From: Anaerolineae bacterium
GTDB lineage: Bacteria; Chloroflexota; Anaerolineae; Anaerolineales; Anaerolineaceae
DNA length: 64,000 nt
NCBI GenBank assembly: GCA_013314735.1
Contig: JABUFD010000002.1
Location: 372,001 to 436,000 of the forward strand
Direction: 5' to 3'
The position numbers and the translations under genes were made by a program. Below, piece by piece: positions 16,075-25,151 of the stretch. Under the pieces are notes generated by a model. The model saw only the letters and a program-made list of their open reading frames with translations, had not been told where the DNA came from and did no database searches. How positions within the stretch are numbered: position 1 is the first letter of the stretch; every line of letters begins with the position of its first letter.

Positions 16075-17151
16075 ATGGCAAACGAAGAATATATCGATGT
16101 GGAATTTGACATATTTGAGTACACCGGCCAACGGGCGCGAGTGAAGCGAAACCTGTCCGTTAAACTGCTGATTGATGAAATCCTGCGGGAATTTGATGAT
16201 ATTCCTTCCGATCCCGCCAACCGCTACGTGCTTTACCTCAAAGGATTGGACAAACCGCTGGACAATGACAAAACGTTGACAGATCTCGATATCCAGCCGC
16301 AGGATGAACTGGTGTTTGACCGTTATCGCACCTTGCTGCGGCAGGAATTGCCGGAGGATGTGAGTGCGTATTTTGTAGAGGAAAAGAGCGCGGAGGTGTT
16401 TGATGTGCATTGGCAACCAGCCATCATCGGGCGTTCCAGCACCGATATGGATCACAATTTCTCACTGGCTGTCAACCTGCAATATCTGCCTGAAGGAAAA
16501 ACCATCTCCCGGCGCCACGCGGTGGTGACCTATGCCAATCATCATTTCTGGCTCGAACCCCAGGCGGAGAATAACCCGGTCTACCTGAACGCCAAGGAAA
16601 TGCCGTTCGGGAAACGATTTGAAATTAAGGACGGTGATAAGGTTCAACTGGGTTTCAACCACGTTACCCTGACCTTCAAACAACGCAAAATCAATGTCAG
16701 CCAGCAAAGCTCAACAGAACCGGTGGTAGCACCGAAACCCGTTGTCAGCCAGACAGTGGTGGAAATGCCGGCGCAGGTCCCATCTGATTCGGCGACCCAC
16801 ATGATGAATGAGGAGGGTGGTACTGCATTGATTGATTTCAACAGTTCTCCGGAGCTGGTGATCGAAACAGCAGTTAACCCCCAGGTGGTTGGGCAGGCGA
16901 TCCCCCTATCCGCTTTTCCGATGGTGATTGGCAGAAACCATCCATTGCTGGTCTATGAACGGGATATCTCGCGGCAGCACCTGGAATTCATGTTCGATCC
17001 CCGGGCCAACAAGTATTATATCCGTGACATGAACAGCACCAATGGGGTGTGGTTGAATGAGGTGGAAATTGCACCGAATATCGCCCACGAAGTGGAGCCC
17101 GGCAGCCGCATTCGGCTGGGGAAGGTGGCGACATTCCTGTTCCGGGTGTGA
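16075..17151 (+). CDS. YukD/EsaB ubiquitin-like domain fused to two FHA domains
   Basis: 358 aa. Residues 1-85 read as the ubiquitin-like YukD/EsaB fold (VEFDIFEYTGQRARVKRNLSV, then LTDLDIQPQDELVF). FHA1 spans about 110-205 (AIIGRSS, TISRRHAVV) and FHA2 about 265-358 (MVIGRNH, DISRQHLEF, DMNSTNGVWLNE). No membrane helix is present. In Firmicutes YukD/EsaB is a separate small cytoplasmic regulator, and the FHA pair sits on EssC; here the two are joined in one soluble adaptor. It follows the motor gene by 15 bases and ends the operon. Confidence 0.88.
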   Translation: MANEEYIDVEFDIFEYTGQRARVKRNLSVKLLIDEILREFDDIPSDPANRYVLYLKGLDKPLDNDKTLTDLDIQPQDELVFDRYRTLLRQELPEDVSAYFVEEKSAEVFDVHWQPAIIGRSSTDMDHNFSLAVNLQYLPEGKTISRRHAVVTYANHHFWLEPQAENNPVYLNAKEMPFGKRFEIKDGDKVQLGFNHVTLTFKQRKINVSQQSSTEPVVAPKPVVSQTVVEMPAQVPSDSATHMMNEEGGTALIDFNSSPELVIETAVNPQVVGQAIPLSAFPMVIGRNHPLLVYERDISRQHLEFMFDPRANKYYIRDMNSTNGVWLNEVEIAPNIAHEVEPGSRIRLGKVATFLFRV

Positions 17152-17501
17152 TTGATTCGCAATGACTTCCTGAGTATAGAATCTGCGGCAGTAACCCTTG
17201 ACAACATGGAGGTGCAAGTGGTGTTTTAATCTGCGCATGCCTGGCTGCTGTTGAGGCAGTCCGGTTCTATCTCATCTGCCATGGATGGGTGAGTTCCCAT
17301 AAACCCGATGTATCCCGGAACTGTCCGGAAATCCGGCTCCCGGTATCTTTTAGAAGTACTGGTAGTCTGTGGGTATTTCCTGACAATGTGGATATAGCTG
17401 CCATACCTTTGCTGTATGTATTGATCCGAATATGGCGAACTCTGGTTATAATAATGCAGTTTTTGTGTGTATTCTCCTCATAATGGGATCAGTTTAGGTG
17501 A
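17152..17501 (+). promoter_or_regulatory. Intergenic stretch with candidate promoter for the LCP gene
   Basis: No convincing gene is seen in these 350 bases; small ORFs are unsupported by ribosome-binding sites. TATAAT at 17447-17452 (context TGGTTATAAT) is a candidate -10 box about 50 bases before the LCP start, with TTGATC 20 bases further up as a weak -35. No clear terminator for the type VII-like operon was found. Confidence 0.35.
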
Positions 17502-18563
17502 ATGTTCGTGATGAACCAGAATTTCCGAAATTTTTTAAGTCATAACCGAAAGGTGATCATTTACGGCACAGGTGTGATTTTCGCAGGTCTTTTTTTGGGT
17601 TGTATTGCTGTATTTACCTATTTTGGTATGCGACTGTTGTTGCCGGGTGGTGATGCATTGGATTGGGGTACGCAGGACAAGCCTTTACCGCAAGAAGCCA
17701 GCGAACTGCGGGAAGCCTTTTATGGGGAGAATGATGGCAGGACCGTATGCGGTGATCAACGGGAAATGTATTTTGTCGCTGCAGCGATCGATTACCGGGG
17801 AGATGATTATCTCTATGGCCTGGCAGATGTGGTACGCCTGGTACGGGTGGATTTCACCGTCCCCCAGGCGAATGTGATTACGCTGCCGCGCTCCTTGTTG
17901 GTCAATGTCCCAACCGATCGCATCCGCGCTGAAAATCCTGTCCTGCTCAATCAATCCTACTTTTTTGGTACGCCCGGGATGCAGTATTATTCCGGTAGCG
18001 GTTACGGTGCGGGTTCACTGGCAGAAACCATCCATTACAACTTTGGCATTCCTGCTGACCATTACCTGGTGGTCGACTTCCAGGGATTTATGCAGCTCGT
18101 GGATGCGTTGGGCGGGATTGAGGTTGATCTGCCTGAAGCCGTTGACGATATGCCGCGTTCATTTTTCCCGGCAGGGAAGCAGGTATTAAATGGCGAACAG
18201 GCCCTGCAGCTGGCACGCATCCGCCAGAAGTACTCAGATACGGACAGGATGAATAACCAGACGATCATATTGCGAGGAATCTTTAACAAATTGCGGGATC
18301 CGGCCATTGTGCTGCAGCTCCCCCAATTGGTATCCACGCTTCAAGATTCCGTGGTGACCGATGTGAGTGTGAATGAGATTCAGAGCCTGTTGTGTGTTTT
18401 CCAGAAAATGGATCAGGAACAGGTATACTATGCCATGCCACCGCAGGACGTGATAACGACCGATTGGGTCTTTATCCCGAGCCTGCAACAGGAAATGGAA
18501 GTCTTACAGTGGGGGGAACCCTTTAAAACCTGGTTGTACCAATCATTGTGGTCACGGGAGTGA
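17502..18563 (+). CDS. LytR-CpsA-Psr (LCP) family cell-envelope ligase
   Basis: 353 aa with one N-terminal membrane helix (about 19-44) and an extracellular LCP domain: DVVRLVRVDF, NVITLPRSLLVNVP, VVDFQGFMQLVDALGGIEVDLPEAV, and the Arg-rich AGKQVLNGEQALQLARIRQKYSDTDRMNNQ signature. LCP enzymes move polyprenyl-linked glycans onto peptidoglycan or other envelope acceptors. Its place before a polysaccharide exporter and sulfotransferases suggests it attaches that glycan. TAGGTGA abuts the ATG at 17502; a second ATG at 17511 is nine bases on and possible. Confidence 0.9.
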   Translation: MFVMNQNFRNFLSHNRKVIIYGTGVIFAGLFLGCIAVFTYFGMRLLLPGGDALDWGTQDKPLPQEASELREAFYGENDGRTVCGDQREMYFVAAAIDYRGDDYLYGLADVVRLVRVDFTVPQANVITLPRSLLVNVPTDRIRAENPVLLNQSYFFGTPGMQYYSGSGYGAGSLAETIHYNFGIPADHYLVVDFQGFMQLVDALGGIEVDLPEAVDDMPRSFFPAGKQVLNGEQALQLARIRQKYSDTDRMNNQTIILRGIFNKLRDPAIVLQLPQLVSTLQDSVVTDVSVNEIQSLLCVFQKMDQEQVYYAMPPQDVITTDWVFIPSLQQEMEVLQWGEPFKTWLYQSLWSRE

Positions 18564-18679
18564 TCCCTGAATTGGAATTCCTGATCTGCTAACATCGGCA
18601 AAGTGTTGACCGCTACAGTAAGCGTTGTGTTGGCACAAATTCATGACCAGCTGGGGAGGTTGTCAGGGATCATTTCGGG

Positions 18680-18706
18680 GTGGCATATCAATGTCTTATA
18701 TGCCAC
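18680..18706 (+). other. Inverted repeat in the gap after the LCP gene
   Basis: GTGGCATAT pairs with ATATGCCAC around a nine-base loop. No T-run follows, so it is more like a protein-binding dyad or an RNA hairpin than a terminator. The rest of the 212-base gap shows nothing recognisable. Confidence 0.4.
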
Positions 18707-18775
18707 ACAATGCACAGCACAAAATCAAGGTAAAATTAGCTGCATGGCAAGCTGCACCAAACAATGGGTTCCGGT

Positions 18776-21298
18776 ATGAAGCGAAAACACCTCCATGCTT
18801 TCATGGTTCTGGCAGGGCTGGAGGCGTTCGCGGCTAGTGTCTGGTTGTTTTTAATTCCCAGCGATGGTAAGAATGCTGTGATGTGGGGGTTTTCATGGCA
18901 GCGGTTGTTGCTGATTGGTATCGGGATTTTTTTGGGGGTGGCTTGCCTTACAGGATGGTACCTGTCGAATCATAGGAATCGCTTTTTAGAGCAAGTGACC
19001 AATATGATGCAGTGCAAAGCGGTAAGAACGGTTGTACTGATCGCATGTGGGTTGTTAGTAATGGTTTTATTGATACCCCAGGTGAGTTGGGGACAACGGT
19101 ACGCTGTCATCGTCCGTCTGCGGCCGCTGCTGGTATGGTGGGCCCTGATCAATCTGGAATGGTACCTGGCAACCGGTAATGATCTTTCCACACAATGGGC
19201 GCAGGTGAAAAAGGGAATCAGTTCCTTGGGGAGCAAATCCGGCCTGGGAATAATCTTCGGTCTGGTCGCATTGGTTGTCCTCTATATTGCTTCATTAAAT
19301 TTCTATCCATTGGGAGTTCGGGAAGATTATTGGTATGAAACTGGTGTGCCGATCCTCCTGTGGCAGGTTCTTATCTGCCTGTGCGCTGCAGGATTGTTTG
19401 ACCGATGGGTAACACGCTTCAGGGTATCGTTTCATAATAGGAAAACTGACCATTTCCTATTTGTCGGGCTGTTTCTGTTTTTCGGGCTGTTGTGGGGATT
19501 TGCCAACAATCAACCAGGATACTTCAATCCCCATCCGCCCTTGCCCAACGATGAGATGATTCCCAACAGCGATGCTTCGTTATTTGACCTGCAGGGGCAA
19601 AGTGCCCTGGTAGGACTCGGGCTGGATGCCGGCACACCGTTGGACCGGCCATTTTACCCCACGTTCCTGGCGATGCTACATGCTGTGATCGGGCAGAATT
19701 ATGGCAGGATCATGGCTGCGCAAGCATTTCTGTTTGCCACCTTGCCGGCGGTGCTGTATTTGATTTTTGCCGAATTGGATATCCGCAAAGTTGGGGTGTT
19801 TTCAGCTGCCATGGTTGGTCTCTGGGGGATAAATGTGATCACAGCCAACCATCTTATCAGCACATCAACACCCAAACTGATGATGACGGAATTTCCCCTG
19901 GCGGTCACGATCGTCTGGGTTTTATACATCGGATTGCGCTGGCTGAACAGTCAATCGCACCGGCCCCAATGGAGCCTGGTACTGGGTGCTTGCCTCGCGT
20001 TGGCTGCCTACATCCGGTACAGTGCTCTCCTGTTGTTGCCGGTGTGGGTACTTGGGGGTCTGATCAAATTCCAATTCCGCTGGAAGCCTTCTACCCGAAC
20101 GATCGGTTTGATGATGGCTGGTTTTTTGTTATTCACGGCTCCCTGGTACCTGCGCAATATCAGCGCAGGACAACGGGTAACTCTCCCATTCAGTGGGAAA
20201 GTCAGTTTTGTGCTTCGCACCCGTTATGAGCCTTCAGAGGCACAGGAAAAACCATCATCAAGCTGGCAGGATAACCAATCAATGGTGGACGAAGCTGCTA
20301 CTGGTAGAGAAGCCGGTGAAGAAGAAGATGATGAATGGAAAGACGAGAGCGCCATTCCCTTCACTTTATGGTTTCCGACCCACCTGATTCACAACCTGAT
20401 GAGTTCATTGTTGGTTCTGCCCACTTCGCTCGAAAATGCCAACCTGGAAACCACTATCAACCTCGGTGGTGAAATCTGGAACATCTTCTGGGTAGGCGAG
20501 TTACCCTGGCTGCGCCTGTTCCTGTTCCTGTTCCAGGGATTACTCGTCCTGATTGGCGTTTTCCATCTCTACCGGATCCATCCCGCATTTTCCGTGGTAA
20601 TGGTCCTTTCCTTTGGGGCGATATTAACCGCCAATGCGTTTGGCAGATCGTCTGGCGGCCGTTATCTTGTCCCTGTGAACTGGCTGGTATTGATCCTGTA
20701 TGGTATCGGATTGGTTTCACTGGTCTGGCGGTTGCCGGTTCGACACCCCTCGCCAACAGCTGCACCGAAGCACCACGCCATACATTGGCGGGAACTGCTG
20801 GCAACAGCAGTTGTGTTGACTGTGATGGGTACATCACCGGTCCTGTTTGAGGTTCTGACCCGCTCGATGATACGGGATCCGTTGCAGGAGGCTTCCTTGG
20901 AAACTGTATCGGATTATCTGATACCAGAGCAGGCAGAGGCGGTGGAGGCTTTTATGACACAGAAAAAAGCTGGATCTATTGGCGGCTTTGCTTTTCACAT
21001 GAACCAGACCGATGATTTATCCGATCTGGATCGAATTCCCAAGCAATACCGGGCAAAACAATCCTATCCCTACCTGTATTTCAACCTGGTCACGAGTGAG
21101 GGATTTTCGGTGGTGTTGTTCCCCTATTCCGGTGCGATTAATATAAACAACCAGGACCGGGTTGTTGTTCTTGGCTGCAAGATGCCTGGCGGGGTGATGG
21201 CGCATGATTTGTGGGTAATCGGTGAAAATGGAGCTGAACAGTACCTGGCAGAACCAGGTTTTGAGACTTGCGATGCCCTAGTTCCGGAAGATTGGTGA
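18776..21298 (+). CDS. Large polytopic membrane protein, GT-C glycosyltransferase-like
   Basis: 840 aa from the ATG at 18776 (MKRKHLHAF); an ATG at 18764 is also in frame. About a dozen membrane helices are visible. The central part resembles the GT39/ArnT/PMT type of polyprenyl-phosphate-sugar transferases: a large first outer loop with acidic residues (PLPNDEMIPNSDASLFDLQ), then RPFYPTFLAMLHAVIG, and a C-terminal soluble domain. An acidic loop (EAGEEEDDEWKDE) interrupts the second half. Enzymes of this group add sugars on the outer face of the membrane. No ribosome-binding site is clear. Activity is inferred from topology, not from a specific motif. Confidence 0.6.
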   Translation: MKRKHLHAFMVLAGLEAFAASVWLFLIPSDGKNAVMWGFSWQRLLLIGIGIFLGVACLTGWYLSNHRNRFLEQVTNMMQCKAVRTVVLIACGLLVMVLLIPQVSWGQRYAVIVRLRPLLVWWALINLEWYLATGNDLSTQWAQVKKGISSLGSKSGLGIIFGLVALVVLYIASLNFYPLGVREDYWYETGVPILLWQVLICLCAAGLFDRWVTRFRVSFHNRKTDHFLFVGLFLFFGLLWGFANNQPGYFNPHPPLPNDEMIPNSDASLFDLQGQSALVGLGLDAGTPLDRPFYPTFLAMLHAVIGQNYGRIMAAQAFLFATLPAVLYLIFAELDIRKVGVFSAAMVGLWGINVITANHLISTSTPKLMMTEFPLAVTIVWVLYIGLRWLNSQSHRPQWSLVLGACLALAAYIRYSALLLLPVWVLGGLIKFQFRWKPSTRTIGLMMAGFLLFTAPWYLRNISAGQRVTLPFSGKVSFVLRTRYEPSEAQEKPSSSWQDNQSMVDEAATGREAGEEEDDEWKDESAIPFTLWFPTHLIHNLMSSLLVLPTSLENANLETTINLGGEIWNIFWVGELPWLRLFLFLFQGLLVLIGVFHLYRIHPAFSVVMVLSFGAILTANAFGRSSGGRYLVPVNWLVLILYGIGLVSLVWRLPVRHPSPTAAPKHHAIHWRELLATAVVLTVMGTSPVLFEVLTRSMIRDPLQEASLETVSDYLIPEQAEAVEAFMTQKKAGSIGGFAFHMNQTDDLSDLDRIPKQYRAKQSYPYLYFNLVTSEGFSVVLFPYSGAININNQDRVVVLGCKMPGGVMAHDLWVIGENGAEQYLAEPGFETCDALVPEDW

Positions 21299-21337
21299 TG
21301 TTCGCATGGATGTTCAATCCTGATACATGATTCAGGT

Positions 21338-21343
21338 TATAAT
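21338..21343 (+). promoter_or_regulatory. Candidate -10 box before the glycan exporter operon
   Basis: GGTTATAATG contains a perfect TATAAT 35 bases before the permease start. No good -35 hexamer at 17 bases is seen, so support is moderate. The genes from 21379 to 26008 overlap or nearly touch and would share this start. Confidence 0.35.
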
Positions 21344-21378
21344 GTACCCAGTTAAACCAAGAAAATGAAGAGTTCCAT

Positions 21379-22218
21379 ATGAGTTCAAGCCCGGGCCGCA
21401 AAGCAGAAATCGTCATCCAACCTCTGGCTGGATTATTTCATCTTCGCCTGGGCGAATTGTGGGAATACCGTGAACTTTTGTTTTTCTTAGTCTGGCGGGA
21501 TGTTACCGTTCGCTATAAGCAGACTATCCTTGGCGCAGCCTGGGCGATCCTCCAGCCGGTGCTGACGATGGTCATCTTCAGCCTCATCTTCGGGCGGTTG
21601 GCACAATTGCCGTCTGATGGGCTGCCGTATCCAATCTTTACCTACACCGCTCTCCTGCCCTGGCAATTGTTTGCGCGTGGGGTGAGTGATGCCAGCAACA
21701 GCCTGATATCCAATCACAACATGATTACCAAGACCTATTTTCCGCGAATCATTCTCCCCATTTCATCTGTTCTGAGCGGATTGGTGGATTTTTCATTTTC
21801 CTTCCTGGTTTTACTGGGGCTGATGATTTTCTACCAGGTGCCAGTTACATGGCGTGTGGTGACGCTGCCGTTATTCCTGTTACTGGTGCTGCTGACTGCC
21901 CTGGCCGCCGGGTTGTGGTTGGGCGTAATGAATGTCCAGTTTCGCGATATAAAATATGTGACCCCCTTTTTAATGGAATTCTGGAAATACGCGACGCCAG
22001 TGGCGTATTCTTTGAGCCTCATTCCTGAAAACTGGTGGGTATTTTATGGCCTCAATCCAATGACAGGGGTGGTGACAGGATTCCGCTGGGCGATGTTGGG
22101 AGAAACTTTCCCGATTGCCCCGTCCTTGCTTCCGTCGATCGTTGTTGTCTTGTTGATGTTTTTTTGGGGATTGGTCTATTTCCAGAACATGGAAAAAACG
22201 TTCGCGGACAGGATCTGA
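21379..22218 (+). CDS. ABC-2 type polysaccharide export permease (Wzm/TagG-like)
   Basis: 279 aa with six predicted membrane helices and the family signature WRDVTVRYKQTILGAAWAIL followed by QPVLTMVIFSLIFGR. Such permeases carry lipid-linked O-antigen, teichoic acid or capsule glycans across the cytoplasmic membrane. The ATPase gene begins two bases after its stop, so the two form a transporter. Location after the LCP and GT-C genes fits export of an envelope glycan. Confidence 0.92.
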   Translation: MSSSPGRKAEIVIQPLAGLFHLRLGELWEYRELLFFLVWRDVTVRYKQTILGAAWAILQPVLTMVIFSLIFGRLAQLPSDGLPYPIFTYTALLPWQLFARGVSDASNSLISNHNMITKTYFPRIILPISSVLSGLVDFSFSFLVLLGLMIFYQVPVTWRVVTLPLFLLLVLLTALAAGLWLGVMNVQFRDIKYVTPFLMEFWKYATPVAYSLSLIPENWWVFYGLNPMTGVVTGFRWAMLGETFPIAPSLLPSIVVVLLMFFWGLVYFQNMEKTFADRI

Positions 22219-22219
22219 T

Positions 22220-23533
22220 ATGAGTGATTACGTGATACGGGTTGAGGATATCGGCAAAATGTACCGCATTGCCCGCAAAGGACGGCGGCGCAACCGGATG
22301 CTGCGCGATGTGATTCAGGGCACCACGGCATCCATCCTTCCCGGAAGCCGACAGGAAAGCAAGCGGCCCAAATGGCACCAACGCGCCGAGGATTTTTGGG
22401 CACTCCAGGACATTTCCTTTGAGGTGGGAGAGGGAACATCGTTGGGGATCATCGGACGAAACGGGGCCGGGAAGAGCACATTGTTAAAAATTATCTCCCG
22501 CATTACCTGGCCGACAACCGGGACTGTGCGTATCCGGGGGCGGGTTGGCTCGCTGTTGGAGGTCGGAACTGGTTTTCACCAGGAGCTGACAGGCCGCGAA
22601 AATGTATTCCTGAACGGTGCCATCCTGGGAATGCGGCGTACAGAGATTCAAGCCAAATTTGATGAAATCGTCGCGTTTTCAGAGGTGGAAGAATTCATTG
22701 ATACGCAGGTGAAGTTTTATTCGAGCGGGATGAAAATGCGGCTGGCTTTTTCAGTCGCGGCTCACCTGGATCCGGAGATTATGTTGGTGGATGAAGTTCT
22801 TGCGGTGGGCGATATCGCCTTTCAGCGTAAATCCTTAAGCAAAATGAGCGATGTCATCAGTGACGGGCGGACCGTTCTGTTTGTCAGTCATAACATCGCG
22901 GCGGTGCGGGCGTTATGCCAGAAAGCTGTTTTACTGGAGCAGGGGCGTATCCAGGCATACGGCGATGTCGATCTCGTGGCTCAGCAGTACCTGGATTCGA
23001 AAGCACTGCACGTGGATGAACATCGATTTACCGAAATTGACCCTGGCAAACGCATTCAGATCCTGTCTGCTGCCTTGCAGGATCACCGCGGTACTTCAGG
23101 AAACGTATTTGCTCATGATGAACCGTTTTCTGTCCGCCTGAAACTTGCCATTCATGGCGATATCAACCAGACCTTTTTGACCATGACGATCTTCAACCAG
23201 GAGTTGGAAACGGTCCTGACCAGCCACGATTTTGAACAGGATGTAACACGACTGGAGAAACGGGATGGCGGTTACTACGAAGTAATCATTCCGATTACCG
23301 CGCCTTTATTGCCACCGGGAAAGTATTTTCTGGGTTTTACGATTACACAGCAACGTGCCAGGCGCAAGGTGATTCTGCAAAAAGAAGAGCATGCTGTGGC
23401 GTTTGATATTTATGACAACGGCAGTCTGATGGCAGTGACCAATGTTCCATGGAAAGGGTCCGTACACCTGCCGTTGGCATGGCAGTACACCCGCATTTCA
23501 GAGAACGGCCTAACGGGTGAGGATGCTGCATGA
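22220..23533 (+). CDS. ABC export ATPase with C-terminal glycan-recognition domain (Wzt/TagH-like)
   Basis: 437 aa. The ATPase domain carries Walker A GRNGAGKS (79-86), the signature YSSGMKMRLAFSVAA and Walker B IMLVDEVLAVGD. After residue about 250 a beta-sandwich extension (HRFTEIDPGKRIQILSAAL, FSVRLKLAIHGDIN) matches the Wzt C-terminal domain, which in O-antigen exporters reads the terminal modification of the glycan chain. Here that modification might be a sulfate, given the three sulfotransferase genes that follow, but this is inference. The next gene overlaps by four bases. Confidence 0.92.
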   Translation: MSDYVIRVEDIGKMYRIARKGRRRNRMLRDVIQGTTASILPGSRQESKRPKWHQRAEDFWALQDISFEVGEGTSLGIIGRNGAGKSTLLKIISRITWPTTGTVRIRGRVGSLLEVGTGFHQELTGRENVFLNGAILGMRRTEIQAKFDEIVAFSEVEEFIDTQVKFYSSGMKMRLAFSVAAHLDPEIMLVDEVLAVGDIAFQRKSLSKMSDVISDGRTVLFVSHNIAAVRALCQKAVLLEQGRIQAYGDVDLVAQQYLDSKALHVDEHRFTEIDPGKRIQILSAALQDHRGTSGNVFAHDEPFSVRLKLAIHGDINQTFLTMTIFNQELETVLTSHDFEQDVTRLEKRDGGYYEVIIPITAPLLPPGKYFLGFTITQQRARRKVILQKEEHAVAFDIYDNGSLMAVTNVPWKGSVHLPLAWQYTRISENGLTGEDAA

Positions 23534-24456
23534 TCAACTTCGACCTGTTGCCAAATTTCTTCATCCTGGGCGCTGCCAAAAGCGGAACCACCTCTTTGTT
23601 CGACAGCCTGGCTTTGCATCCTGGTATCTACCCGGCCGGCAAAAAAGAGACCCGCTTCTTCAGTAATGATGCGTTCTATGAACGCGGGGTGGAATGGTAC
23701 CAGGCGGAATATTTCTCAAAAGCGGCAGGTTATCCGGTGCGGATGGAAGCCACCCCGGCATATCTCAATTGGAGCAATAAGACAGCACCCCGTATCCACC
23801 AGTTGTATGGGAATCATCCCCTTCGTTTTGCTGTGATTTTCCGTGACCCGGTCGCACGCGCATATTCTCATTACTGGCATCGCGTACGGCAGGGAGATGA
23901 AGACCCGCAGCAGGTTTCATTTGCGGAGGCGATCCACACCGAAATGGAACGAATCGCACGGGAAAGTGATCGGCTGGAGCGGGAAGGCAATGGCCTGTAT
24001 GGCTATTTCCGGGCAGGATGTTACACATCCCGGTTGATGCCCTACCTGGAACGCTTCGATCGGAACCAATTTTTCTTCCTGTTACAGGAGGACCTGGTTG
24101 CAGATTTTGATGCATCTCTACTCGGTCTGGTCTCCTTCTTGGGGCTGCAACCTGCCGGCCTTCGCCCGATTGTCAGTAATGAATCCGCCATTCACCGCAG
24201 CCCGGGGGTGCGTTCTTTCACTAACGCATTGAAACACACCGCCCTGCGTCCACTGATTAAGCTGATCCTCCCACCCTCCATTCGCCGGTGGATCAAGCAT
24301 CGTGCGATGATGAAACCATTCCACTACCCCCCGATGGACGAAGCAATCCGGCGGGAACTTTATGCGGCATATGCGGAGGAAATTCAGGCATTGGCACAAA
24401 TCATTCATCGGGATCTGTCCCATTGGCGTTATCAAGAGCAGGAACCTGCCGGATGA
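23530..24456 (+). CDS. Sulfotransferase (carbohydrate type)
   Basis: 308 aa. The 5'-phosphosulfate-binding loop is FILGAAKSGTTSLFD (Lys17, Thr20-21) and the 3'-phosphate motif is FRDPVARAYSHYWH, both hallmarks of PAPS-dependent sulfotransferases; PTYPGKKETRFFS-like sequence after the loop is typical of glycan-acting members. It overlaps the exporter ATPase by four bases (ATGA). It would sulfate the glycan being made at this locus, in the cytoplasm, before export. Confidence 0.88.
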   Translation: MINFDLLPNFFILGAAKSGTTSLFDSLALHPGIYPAGKKETRFFSNDAFYERGVEWYQAEYFSKAAGYPVRMEATPAYLNWSNKTAPRIHQLYGNHPLRFAVIFRDPVARAYSHYWHRVRQGDEDPQQVSFAEAIHTEMERIARESDRLEREGNGLYGYFRAGCYTSRLMPYLERFDRNQFFFLLQEDLVADFDASLLGLVSFLGLQPAGLRPIVSNESAIHRSPGVRSFTNALKHTALRPLIKLILPPSIRRWIKHRAMMKPFHYPPMDEAIRRELYAAYAEEIQALAQIIHRDLSHWRYQEQEPAG

Positions 24457-25151
24457 TTATTTCCCACCGCCACCGATTTATCTTTGTGCGGGTTCCCAAG
24501 ACAGCCAGCACCAGTGTGCAGATCGCATTTGGGGCATTTTGCGGCGAGGATGATATCGTGACACCGCTCAGTACGCGCAATGATCATGAAATCACTGACG
24601 CAGATCTGCCTGCAGCCCAAAACACAACCGTGTCGCGTTGGCGGTATGCGCCGGGTGACTGGGTTCGCCTCCTGTTGGCCGGACAGGCCGCGGAGTATGA
24701 CCAGCACATCACAGCCAGGCGTATCCGCCAATACCTGGGCAGAAAGTCCTGGAATGCGTACTTCAAATTCTGCGTGGTTAGGAATCCCTTTGACCGGGCC
24801 GTCAGCCTGTACCGATGGCAGGAACGGAAATCCACCACACAGGCGGTTTTGAATGATTACATCCTGCAACTCCCAGACGAGAAATTATCCAGCTGGCATC
24901 GCTATACAATCCGGAATCGGATTGTGATGGATCACATCTGCCGGTATGAACAGCTACAACACGAATTGGACGATGTGGCAAAGCGCCTGGGGATTCAGTT
25001 GCTGTCCGTACCACATGCCAAAGCGGGCACATATGACCACACGCAATCCTACCAGTTGCTGATCAATCCAGCTGCCCGTCAGCGGATTGAGCAAATTTGC
25101 CGGCGCGAGCTGGATGCGTTTGGTTACTCCTGGGAGGGGGCTCAGGAGTAA
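24453..25151 (+). CDS. Sulfotransferase family 2-like protein
   Basis: 232 aa from the ATG at 24453, which overlaps the previous stop as ATGA; a longer in-frame ORF reaches back to 24288 but would overlap heavily. The N-terminus FIFVRVPKTASTSVQIAF is the phosphate-binding loop of the second sulfotransferase group (Lys16, Thr17), and KFCVVRNPFDRAVSLYRWQ is its 3'-phosphate motif. This group includes chondroitin- and heparan-type enzymes, different from the flanking sulfotransferases, so the locus may place sulfate at distinct positions. Confidence 0.85.
   Translation: MIISHRHRFIFVRVPKTASTSVQIAFGAFCGEDDIVTPLSTRNDHEITDADLPAAQNTTVSRWRYAPGDWVRLLLAGQAAEYDQHITARRIRQYLGRKSWNAYFKFCVVRNPFDRAVSLYRWQERKSTTQAVLNDYILQLPDEKLSSWHRYTIRNRIVMDHICRYEQLQHELDDVAKRLGIQLLSVPHAKAGTYDHTQSYQLLINPAARQRIEQICRRELDAFGYSWEGAQE

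Noticed and set aside
17289-17483. 64-aa ORF upstream of the LCP gene
   Set aside because: No ribosome-binding site, and it runs over the candidate -10 box; the hydrophobic end is likely chance.
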